From Aquibium pacificus (GTDB lineage Bacteria > Pseudomonadota > Alphaproteobacteria > Rhizobiales > Rhizobiaceae): 64,000 nt of DNA. The notes beneath the pieces are model-generated. The model saw nothing but the letters and a program-made list of their open reading frames with translations, searched no databases and was not told the DNA's origin. This document shows positions 44,194 to 53,011 of the stretch, piece after piece. The position numbers and the translations under genes were made by a program. Location of the stretch: the NCBI RefSeq assembly GCF_040839445.1, contig NZ_JBDPGJ010000004.1:558001-622000 (forward strand). Reading direction: 5' to 3'. Numbering within the stretch: position 1 is the stretch's first letter; the number at the start of each line of letters is the position of its first letter.

Positions 44194-44549
44194 GCCCCGT
44201 GGCTGGAGGTCTCGCAGGGGAACGCACCGGGCGCTTCAATGTTCCGGCACGCGACAAACGTTTCCATGACCCCGCTCGACGGGAGCAGGGCGAGACAGAG
44301 GATGGCCGGGCCGGGCGGTACAGAAGTGCGCCTGGCTGTTCGCTGCCCAGGGCCAGAAACCGGGAAAATAAGCCCTGTACTTCCTCGCCGCCAAGCCCGG
44401 TTGTCGCGGCCCGGCCTCCTCGCGGGATGAAACGCTGATCACGGACGCGGGTTCCAAGGCGCGGTGGGTATCGGCAACGGTGCTGCCGGGAGGATGCGGG
44501 CCGTGTCACGCGCGGGGCGTAAACCGAAGCCGACACCGGAGCGAATCCT
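44194..44549. other. Intergenic region with the DUF883-like promoter
   Basis: 356 nt between the livM stop (minus strand) and the DUF883-like start. Apart from the EcfG-type promoter at 44221-44245 I see no gene or strong structure; short frames across it lack family features. Confidence 0.5.
44221..44245 (-). promoter_or_regulatory. EcfG (general stress response) promoter for the DUF883-like gene
   Basis: Minus strand: GGAAC at 44245-44241, 16-nt spacer, CGTT at 44224-44221. It matches the alphaproteobacterial EcfG consensus GGAAC-N16/17-cGTT. The predicted start near 44214 is about 20-27 nt before the gene. Confidence 0.7.
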
Positions 44550-45515
44550 TCATCCTGTCGCGGGTTTCGTCCAACCTTTGGGTAGAGCCGAGGCCAGCCC
44601 CTTGGGGAAGAAGATCAGGACGACGATCATCGCCACGGCCACGAGAATGAAACGGCCTTCCGCAAGGCCCTCGAAGTTGGCCAGCCCTTCCGAAACGAAG
44701 GTCAATGCGAGCGCGGCCAGCGCCGGTCCGTAGATGGTCGACGTGCCACCGACGAGCACCATCGACAGGATGAGCGAAGAGGTCGAGAAGCTGAACACCT
44801 CCGGTGAGGCGACGCGCAGATAGATCACGAAGAACCCGCCGGCGACCCCTGCGAAGAACGCGCTCAGCACGAGCACCTTCAACCGCTGCATCGCGACCGG
44901 GATACCGCGCGAAGCCGCATAGTCCTCGTTGTCGCGCATCGCCAGGATAGACAGTCCGAAATCCGAACGCGCGATCCAGCGCAGGCAGGACACGGCGATC
45001 AGCATCATCGCGAAGGCGACGTAATAGTAGCCGAACTTGTAGTCGCGCAGGAAATTGTAGCCGAAAAGTTCGATCGTCGGCACGCGTATCAGGCCCTGCG
45101 TGCCGCCCGTCACCACCGACTGGCTGATGACGACCTGCAGCACCAGCTGGGCGAAGGCGAAGGTGACCAGCACGACGTAGACGCCCTGAAGCCTCACGAC
45201 GGGCAGTGCGACGAGCGCGGCGGCCGCGGAGGCCGCGATCCCGCCGATCAGCATGGCGAGCCAGGGGTCTATGCCAAGCAGCTTGGCGGTCAGGCCTGTT
45301 GCGTAGACGCCTATTCCGAAGAAGGCGACGTGGCCGAAATTGAAGATGCCGGCGTAGCCGAGACTGAGGTCCCAGCTCGACGCCACCACTGCGTAGATGA
45401 AGGCGATGATGAAAAGGTGCCGGGTGTATGTGTCCTCCACCACCAGCGGCACGATCAGGCCCACGACGATCAGCGCGGCGAGGCCGAGGTTTTTTGCGTT
45501 CGGTCGCAACGGCAT
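44550..45515 (-). CDS. livM: HAAT ABC transporter permease (LivM-like)
   Basis: 321 aa, about nine to ten membrane segments. The LivM pattern is GYAGIFNFGHVAFFGIGVYATG near residue 50 and a cytoplasmic loop AMRDNEDYAASRGIPV near residue 195, the usual coupling site. Its ATG shares a base with the livH stop (TGATG). It is the last gene of the eight-gene operon that starts with the N-formylglutamate amidohydrolase-like gene. Confidence 0.92.
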   Translation of the reverse strand: MPLRPNAKNLGLAALIVVGLIVPLVVEDTYTRHLFIIAFIYAVVASSWDLSLGYAGIFNFGHVAFFGIGVYATGLTAKLLGIDPWLAMLIGGIAASAAAALVALPVVRLQGVYVVLVTFAFAQLVLQVVISQSVVTGGTQGLIRVPTIELFGYNFLRDYKFGYYYVAFAMMLIAVSCLRWIARSDFGLSILAMRDNEDYAASRGIPVAMQRLKVLVLSAFFAGVAGGFFVIYLRVASPEVFSFSTSSLILSMVLVGGTSTIYGPALAALALTFVSEGLANFEGLAEGRFILVAVAMIVVLIFFPKGLASALPKGWTKPATG

Positions 45516-46396
45516 CAGCGGACCACCTTGCCCAGAAGACCCTGCGGCCTGATTACGAGGATGGCGATCAGGAGAACGAAGACCATCGACGGCGCCCAGT
45601 AGATGCCAATGAAGAAGATCAGGAAGGCTTCGAGGAGGCCCAGCAGGTATGCCGCGGCGATGGTACCGCCGAGCGAGCCGAGGCCGCCGAAGATGACGAT
45701 GATGAGCGCCTTCACCAGGGGCTCCGCGCCGAAGGCCGGAGTCACCATCCGCACCGACCCGAGCAGCACGCCGGTCAGCCCGGCAAGTGCCGCCGAAAGG
45801 GCGAAGGTTATGATGAAGACCCGCGACACGTCGATGCCGATCAGCTTGGCGGCGTGCGGGTTCTGCCCGACGGCGCGGATGCCCCGACCGATGCGCGAAT
45901 TACGCAGGAAGAGGAAAAGCGCGCCGAGAAGCACAGGCGCCAGAGCGATGATCAGCGCCTCCTGCGCCGATATGTTGGTGCCGAGAAAATTGACCTGACC
46001 GGGGACGATCGGCTGCAATTGCTTCAGACGCGCTCCCCACAACAGTTGCGATCCCTTCTCGATGAAGATCATCGCGGCAAGCGTCGTCATGACCGTAATC
46101 AGCAGAATGTCGCGATGATCGTAGAACGGTCGAACGATCAGGCGCTCGATGAGGATGCCGACAGCGACCACCACGGCGATTGCAACCGCTATCCCCACGC
46201 CGAGCCACAGGCCGAGGCCCGCGGCGTCCGAGACCGTCCAGGCAATGTAGGCTGCCAGGGTCATCAGCGCGCCATGCGCGAAATTGAATATGCCGAGCGT
46301 CGTCCAGACGAGCGACAGTCCGCTGGCAATGAGCGCATAGACCGACGCCAGGACGATTCCGCTGACGAAGACGGTGCTCAGCGTATCCGCGGTCAT
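45515..46396 (-). CDS. livH: HAAT ABC transporter permease (LivH-like)
   Basis: 293 aa. LivH features: SLVWTTLGIFNFAHGALMTL near residue 28, and the coupling loop GIRAVGQNPHAAKLIGID near residue 180. ATG 46396 overlaps the livF stop (ATGA); the longer frame is a shadow of livF. It forms the membrane pore with LivM. Confidence 0.92.
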   Translation of the reverse strand: MTADTLSTVFVSGIVLASVYALIASGLSLVWTTLGIFNFAHGALMTLAAYIAWTVSDAAGLGLWLGVGIAVAIAVVVAVGILIERLIVRPFYDHRDILLITVMTTLAAMIFIEKGSQLLWGARLKQLQPIVPGQVNFLGTNISAQEALIIALAPVLLGALFLFLRNSRIGRGIRAVGQNPHAAKLIGIDVSRVFIITFALSAALAGLTGVLLGSVRMVTPAFGAEPLVKALIIVIFGGLGSLGGTIAAAYLLGLLEAFLIFFIGIYWAPSMVFVLLIAILVIRPQGLLGKVVR

Positions 46397-47127
46397 GGCG
46401 CGGCGCGCTCCCCGAAATACATGTCCATGATCTCCTGGTGGTCGACGTCGCTGCCGCGGTCGATCTCGCGGGCGATTTCCCCATGATCGACGAAGTACAT
46501 CCGGTCGACCAGCGACAGCACGAAGGCGATGTCCTGCTCGACGATCAGCATCGGCATGCCGCTCTCGCCGATGCCGGCGATGGCATTGGCGAGCTCTTCC
46601 TTGAGCTTGGGGGACAGGCCGAGCGTCGGTTCGTCGAGCATGAGCATGCGCGGCGCGCACATCAGGCCGACGCCGATGGACAGCATCTGCCGTTCTCCGC
46701 CCGAAAGCGTCTTGCATTGCTGCCTGCGGCGCTCCGCCAGGCGCGGAAACAGGGTGAGCACGTAATCGAGATTGGCCGCGCGGTCGCCTCGCGCCCGCTT
46801 GGTGAAGGCCGAGAGCTCGAGGGTCTCCATGATCTCCATGTCGGGGAACAGACGGTTGGCCTGCGGCACGTGGATCAGTCCGCGCTCGACGATGCCGCGC
46901 GAGCTTACTGCGGCCAGCGGCTCGCCCATGAAGCTGGCTGCGCCCCGGCTGGGAGTGATGACCTTCGAGATGGCGTTGAGCAGCGTCGTCTTGCCGTGAC
47001 CGTTGGGACCGAACAGGCCGATTTTTTCGTTCGGCCCGACATGCAGGCTCATTCCATGCAGGACGTCATAGGAATCATATCCCGCATGCAGACCGGCGAC
47101 ATCGAGGGCGTTCGCCGGCCCGGTCAA
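46393..47127 (-). CDS. livF: HAAT ABC transporter ATP-binding protein (LivF-like)
   Basis: 244 aa. Walker A GPNGHGKTTLL, ABC signature SGGERQMLSIG, Walker B LMLDEPTLGLSP and switch VEQDI are all present. In LivF proteins the switch histidine is often replaced as here by Asp (EQD). It overlaps the livG stop by 4 nt. Energises import with LivG. Confidence 0.93.
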   Translation of the reverse strand: MTGPANALDVAGLHAGYDSYDVLHGMSLHVGPNEKIGLFGPNGHGKTTLLNAISKVITPSRGAASFMGEPLAAVSSRGIVERGLIHVPQANRLFPDMEIMETLELSAFTKRARGDRAANLDYVLTLFPRLAERRRQQCKTLSGGERQMLSIGVGLMCAPRMLMLDEPTLGLSPKLKEELANAIAGIGESGMPMLIVEQDIAFVLSLVDRMYFVDHGEIAREIDRGSDVDHQEIMDMYFGERAAP

Positions 47128-47867
47128 TGCGCGATCTCCCGCGTTCCGAGATACGCTTCCACCACTTTCGGGTCGCGCACCACCTCCGCCGGAGTGCCGG
47201 AAGCGATGACGCGGCCGTAATTCAGAACCATCAGGTGCTCCGAAACATCGAGCAGCAGGGCGAGCACGTGTTCGATGAGCACGATCGTGATACCGCGCCC
47301 GCGAACGGTTCGGATCAGTGCAGACAGGCCGGCGATTTCGGGCTTGGTGAGACCGGCGGCGGGTTCGTCCAGCAGCAGCACCTTTGGCTGGCTTGCGATG
47401 GCCGAGGCAATCATCAACTGCTTGCGCTCGAACACGGACAGTTCGGAAGCGGCCTTGCCGCGACGCGAGGGCGGCAGAGCGACGTCGTCGAGTGCCTGCC
47501 GGGCCGCATCGCCCGCCGTCGCGCTGCTCGTTCCCGCGCAGTAGACGGCGCTCGTGTAGACATTTTCGAAGGCCGAGAGCGAGGCGAACTCCGCATCTTT
47601 CTGGAAGGTCCGCAAGACACCCGCGCGGCTGATCTCGTGCGGTCGCATGCGATGTATGGGCTGACCCGACAGCAATACCTCGCCGCTGCTCGGCCGGAAG
47701 GGTATGCCTGTGATCACATTGAACAGCGTGCTCTTGCCGCTGCCGTTGGGGCCGGCGATGCCGTAGACCTGCCCGGCGGCCACGCTGAACGACACGTCGT
47801 CGACGGCCCTCAACGCGCCGAAGCGGCGGGTGAGGTTGCGTGTCTCGAGAAGCGGAGCGTCATTCAT
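47124..47867 (-). CDS. livG: HAAT ABC transporter ATP-binding protein (LivG-like)
   Basis: 247 aa from ATG 47867. Walker A GPNGSGKSTLF, signature-region SELSVFERKQLMIASAIA, which departs from the usual LSGGQ, Walker B VLLLDEPAAGLTKPE and switch IEHVLALL. The C-terminal GTPAEVVRDPKVVEAYLG is LivG-typical. The signature loop reads LSVFE where LSYGQ is expected, a notable variation for an ABC ATPase. Confidence 0.9.
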   Translation of the reverse strand: MNDAPLLETRNLTRRFGALRAVDDVSFSVAAGQVYGIAGPNGSGKSTLFNVITGIPFRPSSGEVLLSGQPIHRMRPHEISRAGVLRTFQKDAEFASLSAFENVYTSAVYCAGTSSATAGDAARQALDDVALPPSRRGKAASELSVFERKQLMIASAIASQPKVLLLDEPAAGLTKPEIAGLSALIRTVRGRGITIVLIEHVLALLLDVSEHLMVLNYGRVIASGTPAEVVRDPKVVEAYLGTREIAH

Positions 47868-47928
47868 CGCTGTCAGATGTCCAGGACGAACCGCGCGGGA
47901 GGTACCCGCGCGGTCCCTGTCCCTGCGC

Positions 47929-49161
47929 CTATTGCTTGATCCACGGCGGCGACTGGAACGTGCCGGTCGCATAGGCGTCCGGATAGAACAGCACGCGCTC
48001 ACCATTCCAAATCTGGAAGAACTGGATCGGAATGGCGTCGTCGCCCTGCATGGCGAGATGGGTGGCCGGATCGAACTTCAGCTTGCCCGATGCAATCTGC
48101 TTTTCGGTTGCGCCGATCGCGGCGCCGATTTCGAGCCGCTTGGTCGGGTCGCCGACCTTTGCCAGCGCTTCCGCATAGACATAAACCTGCTCGTAGAGCG
48201 AGGCGCCATAGGAGCCCGTCTTGACGCCGTACTTGTCCTCGAACTTCTTGGCCACCTCGGCCGCGCGCGGGTTCTTCGGAGTGTCGAGCACGCCGCCGAG
48301 CAGATTGTACATGATGCCGGTGGAGTGCTCCTTGGTGAGTTCGAGGAACTCGGGCACCGACGGGGCGTACTGAATGAACACCAGGCTGTTGGTCGGAGTC
48401 TCCAGGAACTGCGTTACGAACTTGGCCGCGTTGCCCGGCAGGTAGTCGGTGTTGATGATGACGGCCGGCGCGTCCTGCCGAACGCGGGCAAGGAAGGCGC
48501 GCCAGTCGTTGATCTCGCCAAAGGGCAGCAAATCGGCCGACGTCACAGTCCAGCCCGCCGCCTCGAAGTTCTTCTTCAGCCCCTCCATGATCGTCTTGGA
48601 ATACGGGTTGTCGGAGGAGATCAGCGCCGCCTTCTTGTTGGGCAGTTCGATGCCGGCTTTCTCAAGCTGCTCGATCACCGGCACCATGGCGGTCTCATAG
48701 GCGTCGTAGGACGGCGTGAACGACCACACTGTCGGAAAATCGTCCGGGCTCGGCGCAATGATGTCGCGTGTCTGCGCCGAGTTCGCGGAGATGAGATACG
48801 GCATCTCCTGCTCGGCCATCAGCTCGATCTCGAAGTTGGACCCGCTGGCGTAGCCGGTCATCATCGCGTTGACGTCCCGATCGCCGGCAAGCCGCTCGAA
48901 CGCGCTTGTCACGGCGTCGGCCGCCTGGTCCTGGGTATCGCCGACGACGATTTCCAGCTTGTATCCGGCGACGCCGCCGGCCGCGTTGATTTCCTCGGCG
49001 GCGAGCTTGGCGCCGTTGACCATCTCGGTGCCGTCCGCCGCTGCGCCGCCCGTGAGCGGCGCGAGGATGCCGATCTTGGCGACCTTGTCCTGGGCGTGGG
49101 CAGGCAGCGCGGCGAACACCGCGGCTGCCAGAAGCGCATTTCTGAGCGTCGTCGTTTTCAT
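47929..49161 (-). CDS. HAAT ABC transporter substrate-binding protein (LivJ/LivK-like)
   Basis: 410 aa with a signal peptide MKTTTLRNALLAAAVFAALP and cleavage after AHA. Type I periplasmic-binding fold: KIGILAPLTGGAAADGTEMV, NGAKLAAEEINAAGG and ISSDNPYSKTIMEGL. AGGGGAACC precedes the ATG at 49161. The long frame extending past 49161 is a shadow of the M20 gene. The ligand is probably an amide- or amino-acid-like compound processed by the three hydrolases encoded just upstream; the exact ligand is unknown. Confidence 0.92.
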   Translation of the reverse strand: MKTTTLRNALLAAAVFAALPAHAQDKVAKIGILAPLTGGAAADGTEMVNGAKLAAEEINAAGGVAGYKLEIVVGDTQDQAADAVTSAFERLAGDRDVNAMMTGYASGSNFEIELMAEQEMPYLISANSAQTRDIIAPSPDDFPTVWSFTPSYDAYETAMVPVIEQLEKAGIELPNKKAALISSDNPYSKTIMEGLKKNFEAAGWTVTSADLLPFGEINDWRAFLARVRQDAPAVIINTDYLPGNAAKFVTQFLETPTNSLVFIQYAPSVPEFLELTKEHSTGIMYNLLGGVLDTPKNPRAAEVAKKFEDKYGVKTGSYGASLYEQVYVYAEALAKVGDPTKRLEIGAAIGATEKQIASGKLKFDPATHLAMQGDDAIPIQFFQIWNGERVLFYPDAYATGTFQSPPWIKQ

Positions 49162-49184
49162 TGTGGTTCCCCTGTTTCGAAAGT

Positions 49185-50501
49185 TCAGCGAACGCCGCAC
49201 CAATCGATGATGGCGGCGGCAAGCGTCTTGGTCGTTTCCTCGAGAGAGGCGATGTCCACGTACTCGTCGGTGCCGTGGAAGCCGTCGCCCGTTGCCCCGC
49301 AGATCATCGCCTTGACGCCCGCCCCCGCGTAGTGGGCGCAGTCGGCGACGGCGATGAAACCGGAGATTTTCGGCTTGCCGCCCAGCTCGGTGCGGCGCCT
49401 GAAAAGCGACTGCACGAGAGGATGGTCCGGCGGCGTGTCCATGGGCGGGAAGTGCAACCCGCCCAGTTCCCACTCGACCTTGATGGGATGGTCCTTGAGC
49501 CACATGTCGGACTGGCAGAAATGATGGACGAAATTCTCGAACTCGGCGCGGACGTCTTCCTTCTTCTCGTTGGGCAGGAACTTGAAGTCGAGATCGAGGA
49601 CCGCGACATCCGGAATGATGGCCGGGTTGGTCATGATCATGGGCAGCCCATCCGGCCCGAGACCAGCGCCGGCGCGCATCGCGCCGACATTGATCGTGTT
49701 GAGGCCCGCCGGCACCAGAGGGTGCGAGCGGCTGCGGCAGCGTGCGCTCTCGAAATGGCGGAGGGCTTCCATGAAACGGACCGCGAGGTCGATCGCGTTC
49801 ACGCCCGGCTGGAGCCGCTCGGGCGTGTGGTATTGCGGCCAGACCTCGTTGTAGCGCCAGCCCGCGTGGCCCTGCCGCCCCCGCACGGTGACGCGGACCC
49901 ATTCCAGCCCGCCCTCGCACACCTGGATCTCGCCCCAGCTCGGCTCGGTGATGATCGCGGCCTCGGCGAGGTAGCCGCGCTTCACCGCGTCGATGGCGCC
50001 GGAGCCGCCGGTCTCCTCGTCGACCACGGAGTGCATCGCCACGCGGCCCTTGAGTTCGATGCCGGCCTTTCGGATGGCGCGGATCGCACCGATGGCGGAC
50101 GCGACGCCGCTCTTCATGTCGACCGCCCCGCGGCCGTAAAGCCTGCCGTTCTTGATTTCGCCGCCGAAGGGATCGACGGTCCAGGTGGCGCGTTCGCCGA
50201 TCGGCACGACGTCGACATGGCCGCAGAGCAGAAGGCTGCGGTCTTCCGAACCGGCCAGTTGCCCGATGACGTTCGGCCGGTCCTCGAAGACGTCCCACCG
50301 GTCGATCGACATGCCGATGGACTTGAGCTCCCCTTCCACGACGTCCTGAACGGCCGGTTCCCTGTTCTGCTCGGGGTCCTTGATGAATTTCGGATTCACG
50401 GAAGGGATGCGGACCAGCTTCTGTGTCAGGTCGGTTGCGTAGTCCCGCTCCGCGTCGAGCACTTTCCAGGCGGCTTTGACTGCGTCTTCCGATGTGGCCA
50501 T
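49185..50501 (-). CDS. M20 family metallopeptidase, ArgE/DapE/CPG2 type
   Basis: 438 aa. Metal ligands: LLCGHVDVVPIGE near residue 115, YGRGAVDMKSGVA near residue 145 and the catalytic/metal glutamates in VDEETGGSGAID near residue 180, then ITEPSWGEI and a C-terminal DCAHYAGAGVKAMICG. Hydrolyses an N-acyl or peptide-like amide bond using two zinc ions. ATG 50501 follows AGGGGAAC. It lies 23 nt before the binding protein gene and 28 nt after the cysteine hydrolase gene in one operon. Confidence 0.9.
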   Translation of the reverse strand: MATSEDAVKAAWKVLDAERDYATDLTQKLVRIPSVNPKFIKDPEQNREPAVQDVVEGELKSIGMSIDRWDVFEDRPNVIGQLAGSEDRSLLLCGHVDVVPIGERATWTVDPFGGEIKNGRLYGRGAVDMKSGVASAIGAIRAIRKAGIELKGRVAMHSVVDEETGGSGAIDAVKRGYLAEAAIITEPSWGEIQVCEGGLEWVRVTVRGRQGHAGWRYNEVWPQYHTPERLQPGVNAIDLAVRFMEALRHFESARCRSRSHPLVPAGLNTINVGAMRAGAGLGPDGLPMIMTNPAIIPDVAVLDLDFKFLPNEKKEDVRAEFENFVHHFCQSDMWLKDHPIKVEWELGGLHFPPMDTPPDHPLVQSLFRRRTELGGKPKISGFIAVADCAHYAGAGVKAMICGATGDGFHGTDEYVDIASLEETTKTLAAAIIDWCGVR

Positions 50502-50529
50502 TTTCTTGTTCCCCTCTTTTCCTGGACCG

Positions 50530-51192
50530 TCAGGCGGCACGTCGTGTGGAGATCTCCTCGATCAGCGCGTCTGTGTTGATCTGCCGGCAGTAACCCTTGA
50601 TGGCGCGCAGAGTGTTGTCGTGCCGCTCCTGGTTGTAGGTCGCGCATGCATCGCGCACGAGCGTCACCAGATAGCCGAGGTCGCAGGCGTCGCGGATCGC
50701 CGATTCCACGCACTGGTCGGTGACCAGGCCGGACAGCACGAGCTGCTTCACGCCGAGATTGCGCAGCAGGTAGTCGATATGCGTGGAGACGAAGACGCTG
50801 GACGACGTCTTCGGGAGCACGATCTCGTCATCGCCCGGGGCGATCTCGTCGATCACCTTGCCATCCCAGGAGCCCTTCGGAACGTGGAAGCCGGTGATCT
50901 TGTAATCGAGGCTGCGGTCTCGCCCGTCCTTGGTCAGGCTTTCGATCGTCGTGTAGAGCACCTCGATGCCGGCGCCGCGAAACGCTTTCTGCAGGCGCTG
51001 CATGTTGGGAATTGCGAGCGATTTCAGGCGTTCGAAGTAGTAGCTGTACTTCCCCGCAATGTCGCTGTCGGGGACGTCCTTGAACTCGCCCCCGTCGCGC
51101 CGTGCGCAAAAGTTCTGCACGTCGATGAAGAGCAGTGCGGATTCCTTCGGATCGAGCGGTATCTCGCGTGTGGTCGGGAAGTCAGCGGCCAT
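50530..51192 (-). CDS. Isochorismatase-like cysteine hydrolase
   Basis: 220 aa with the triad of the family: Asp in LLFIDVQNFCA (residue 24), Lys in VPKGSWDGKV and the nucleophilic Cys in LSGLVTDQCVES. The preceding cis-peptide segment KQLVLSG is typical. Relatives hydrolyse biuret, ureidoacrylate, N-carbamoylsarcosine, maleamate or nicotinamide. The start overlaps the upstream FGase-like stop by 11 nt. In this operon it probably removes ammonia or a carbamoyl group from a catabolic intermediate. Confidence 0.88.
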   Translation of the reverse strand: MAADFPTTREIPLDPKESALLFIDVQNFCARRDGGEFKDVPDSDIAGKYSYYFERLKSLAIPNMQRLQKAFRGAGIEVLYTTIESLTKDGRDRSLDYKITGFHVPKGSWDGKVIDEIAPGDDEIVLPKTSSSVFVSTHIDYLLRNLGVKQLVLSGLVTDQCVESAIRDACDLGYLVTLVRDACATYNQERHDNTLRAIKGYCRQINTDALIEEISTRRAA

Positions 51193-52000
51193 CGATGTTG
51201 CCTTTCGCGTTTGCGGCGACCAGCGCCTCCGCCACCATCGCCGCCCAGCGTGACTGGCCGGCCTCGTCCACGATCAGGTCGTTGCGGATCTCGAGGAGCA
51301 GATGCGGCAGGCCGCGGCGCTCACCGTGCACCGGGATCGTATAGTCCGACGCATCGTTGACGACGTACGGCTCGTTGTGCGCCGAGACGATCGCGGGATG
51401 CCTTGCCTGGAAGACCGCGAGAAACCGCGCGGCAAAGCTGCCGTCCCGGTTCGAGAGCACCCCGAGTTCCCATGGCCGCTGCGGTCCGCCGCGCAGTCTC
51501 GGCGTGAATGAATGCACCGAGATCAGCACGCTGGGGAGCCCGGCTTGCACGCGGCGATCGAGCACTGCCGCGATGGTGTCGTGGAACGGTTGCTGGATTT
51601 CAGCGAACCGCTGGCGTCGCGCGCGTTCGCTCAGTCCCGCATTCGCTGGCACGGCCGTCCCGTCGCTGACGACCGGCATAGAGTCCGGCGCCTCGAAGGG
51701 GCGGTTGCAATCGACGACGAGACGGCTGTACCGCTGCAGGATCAGCGGCGCATCGAGTATCCGCGACAGGTGCCGCGAAACGCCCTCGGCGCCGATGTCA
51801 TAGGCAATGTGGCGCTCCATGTCGGCGGGAGCGACGCCGAGATCGCCGAAGATTTCGGGAATGGCGCGGCCGGCATGTTCGCATGACAGGACGAAGGGAG
51901 AAGCGCCGTCGCCGTTCAGCAGCTCGACCGGCCGCGGATCAAACGGCGAGAGCACCTTGGCTACCATATCCGAGTACTGCAACATCTGCGGGACGCTCAC
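51182..52000 (-). CDS. N-formylglutamate amidohydrolase family protein
   Basis: 272 aa. The FGase signature appears as FVLSCEHAGRAIPE near residue 33, VDCNRPFEAPDSM near residue 92, and a later ISVHSFTPRLRG. These are zinc-dependent deformylases acting on N-formyl-glutamate or similar. No hut genes (hutH, hutU, hutI) are near, so classic histidine catabolism is unlikely, and another N-formyl or amide substrate is plausible. First gene of the eight-gene operon. Confidence 0.88.
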   Translation of the reverse strand: MSVPQMLQYSDMVAKVLSPFDPRPVELLNGDGASPFVLSCEHAGRAIPEIFGDLGVAPADMERHIAYDIGAEGVSRHLSRILDAPLILQRYSRLVVDCNRPFEAPDSMPVVSDGTAVPANAGLSERARRQRFAEIQQPFHDTIAAVLDRRVQAGLPSVLISVHSFTPRLRGGPQRPWELGVLSNRDGSFAARFLAVFQARHPAIVSAHNEPYVVNDASDYTIPVHGERRGLPHLLLEIRNDLIVDEAGQSRWAAMVAEALVAANAKGNIDGR

Positions 52001-52026
52001 GGGTCGACCTGACCGGATCGTCTAAA

Positions 52027-52042
52027 TGAAGGAAACTTTTCA
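52027..52042. promoter_or_regulatory. Candidate RpiR operator, imperfect palindrome
   Basis: TGAAGGAAACTTTTCA, a TGAA...TTCA imperfect palindrome of 16 bp. Sites with TGAAA and TTTCA arms are typical for RpiR-family regulators. It lies about 30-40 bp upstream of the FGase-like start. Confidence 0.45.
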
Positions 52043-52046
52043 ATCA

Positions 52047-52074
52047 TAGTCAATCGAGATTCTCCGTTTGACTA
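52047..52074. promoter_or_regulatory. Perfect inverted repeat, candidate operator
   Basis: TAGTCAA (52047-52053) and TTGACTA (52068-52074), 7-bp perfect arms separated by 14 nt, so their centres are 21 bp apart, two helical turns. The TTGACT arm could also double as a -35 box. It is a strong candidate binding site for the adjacent regulator. Confidence 0.55.
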
Positions 52075-52144
52075 ATTTTTTTCAAGGTGGATAGTAGCCG
52101 CTCGGAGCTATCCAGGAAGCAACGGAAAACCGGGCGGCGGCAGA

Positions 52145-53011
52145 ATGACCGTGCGTGAGACGATCCGGCGGGAGACGGCGAAACTCACCGCCAGCGAGCG
52201 CAAGATCGCTCACGCCGTGCTGGCCGACTATCCGTTCGGTGCCCTGCAGACGATCAAGGAAGTCGCCGAACGCTGCGGTGTCAGTGCGCCGTCGATCACC
52301 CGCTTCGTCAGCAAGATCGGTTTTGCCGGATACCAGGAATTCCAGCGCCAGCTGATCGAGGAACTGCGCGAAGGCAGCCGCTCGCCGCTCGACCTGAAGG
52401 CGACGGAAAAGCTCGGCAGCGGGAACTTCATCGCCGAGTACGCGCGGCGAGCCATTGCGCTGCTCGACGAAATGACGGGGAGCGTCTCGCAAGCGCAGTT
52501 CGACGAGATCGCGAAGCTTCTGTCCGATACCAACCGTACCATCTTTCTGCTGGGTGGCCGGATCAGCGACAGCATCGCACGCCTGCTCTCCCAGCATTTG
52601 CGGCAGATCCGTCCGCGCATCCATCACCTGCCCGCCATTCAGGAAGACTGGCCCGACCTAGTCCTGTCGATGCGCAAGCAGGACGTCGTCGTCCTGTTCG
52701 ACTTCCGCCGCTATCAGCCGGACCTTGCGCGGCTTGCGGAGCGGATCGCTCTGAAGCGCCATCCGAAGATCGTTCTGATCACAGATAAGTGGATGTCGCC
52801 GATCGCCCGCCACAGCGACCACGTGGTCGCGCTGCCGATCGAGAACGACACCGCTTGGGATACCGCCATCTGCGCCGTGGCATTCGTCGAGGCTCTCATC
52901 GTGAAGGTCTCGGAGGCCGACTGGCCGGCGACGAAGGGCCGTATAGAGACCTGGGATACGCTGCGGCTGTCGCCGCCAACAATCAAGAACGGGGACGGCA
53001 ATGATGCATGA
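52145..53011 (+). CDS. RpiR/MurR family transcriptional regulator
   Basis: 288 aa. An N-terminal helix-turn-helix domain (residues 1-77, TIKEVAERCGVSAPSITRFV the recognition region) is followed by a SIS ligand-binding domain (about 120-265, IFLLGGRISDSIARLLSQHL and SDHVVALP). It probably senses a phosphorylated or sugar/amino-acid-like effector. Position between two divergent catabolic units and an adjacent palindrome suggest that it controls both. The next gene overlaps its end by 11 nt. Confidence 0.9.
   Translation: MTVRETIRRETAKLTASERKIAHAVLADYPFGALQTIKEVAERCGVSAPSITRFVSKIGFAGYQEFQRQLIEELREGSRSPLDLKATEKLGSGNFIAEYARRAIALLDEMTGSVSQAQFDEIAKLLSDTNRTIFLLGGRISDSIARLLSQHLRQIRPRIHHLPAIQEDWPDLVLSMRKQDVVVLFDFRRYQPDLARLAERIALKRHPKIVLITDKWMSPIARHSDHVVALPIENDTAWDTAICAVAFVEALIVKVSEADWPATKGRIETWDTLRLSPPTIKNGDGNDA

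Larger units (their letters stand above)
52001..52144. promoter_or_regulatory. Divergent control region of the RpiR regulon
   Basis: 144 nt, strikingly AT-rich in its middle (52020-52085), between the FGase-like operon and rpiR. It carries two candidate operators, annotated separately. Both promoters should lie here. Confidence 0.6.

Noticed and set aside
51182..52000. N-formylglutamate amidohydrolase as part of histidine utilisation
   Set aside because: None of hutH, hutU, hutI or hutF is present in the neighbourhood, and the operon contains other amide hydrolases and an ABC importer.
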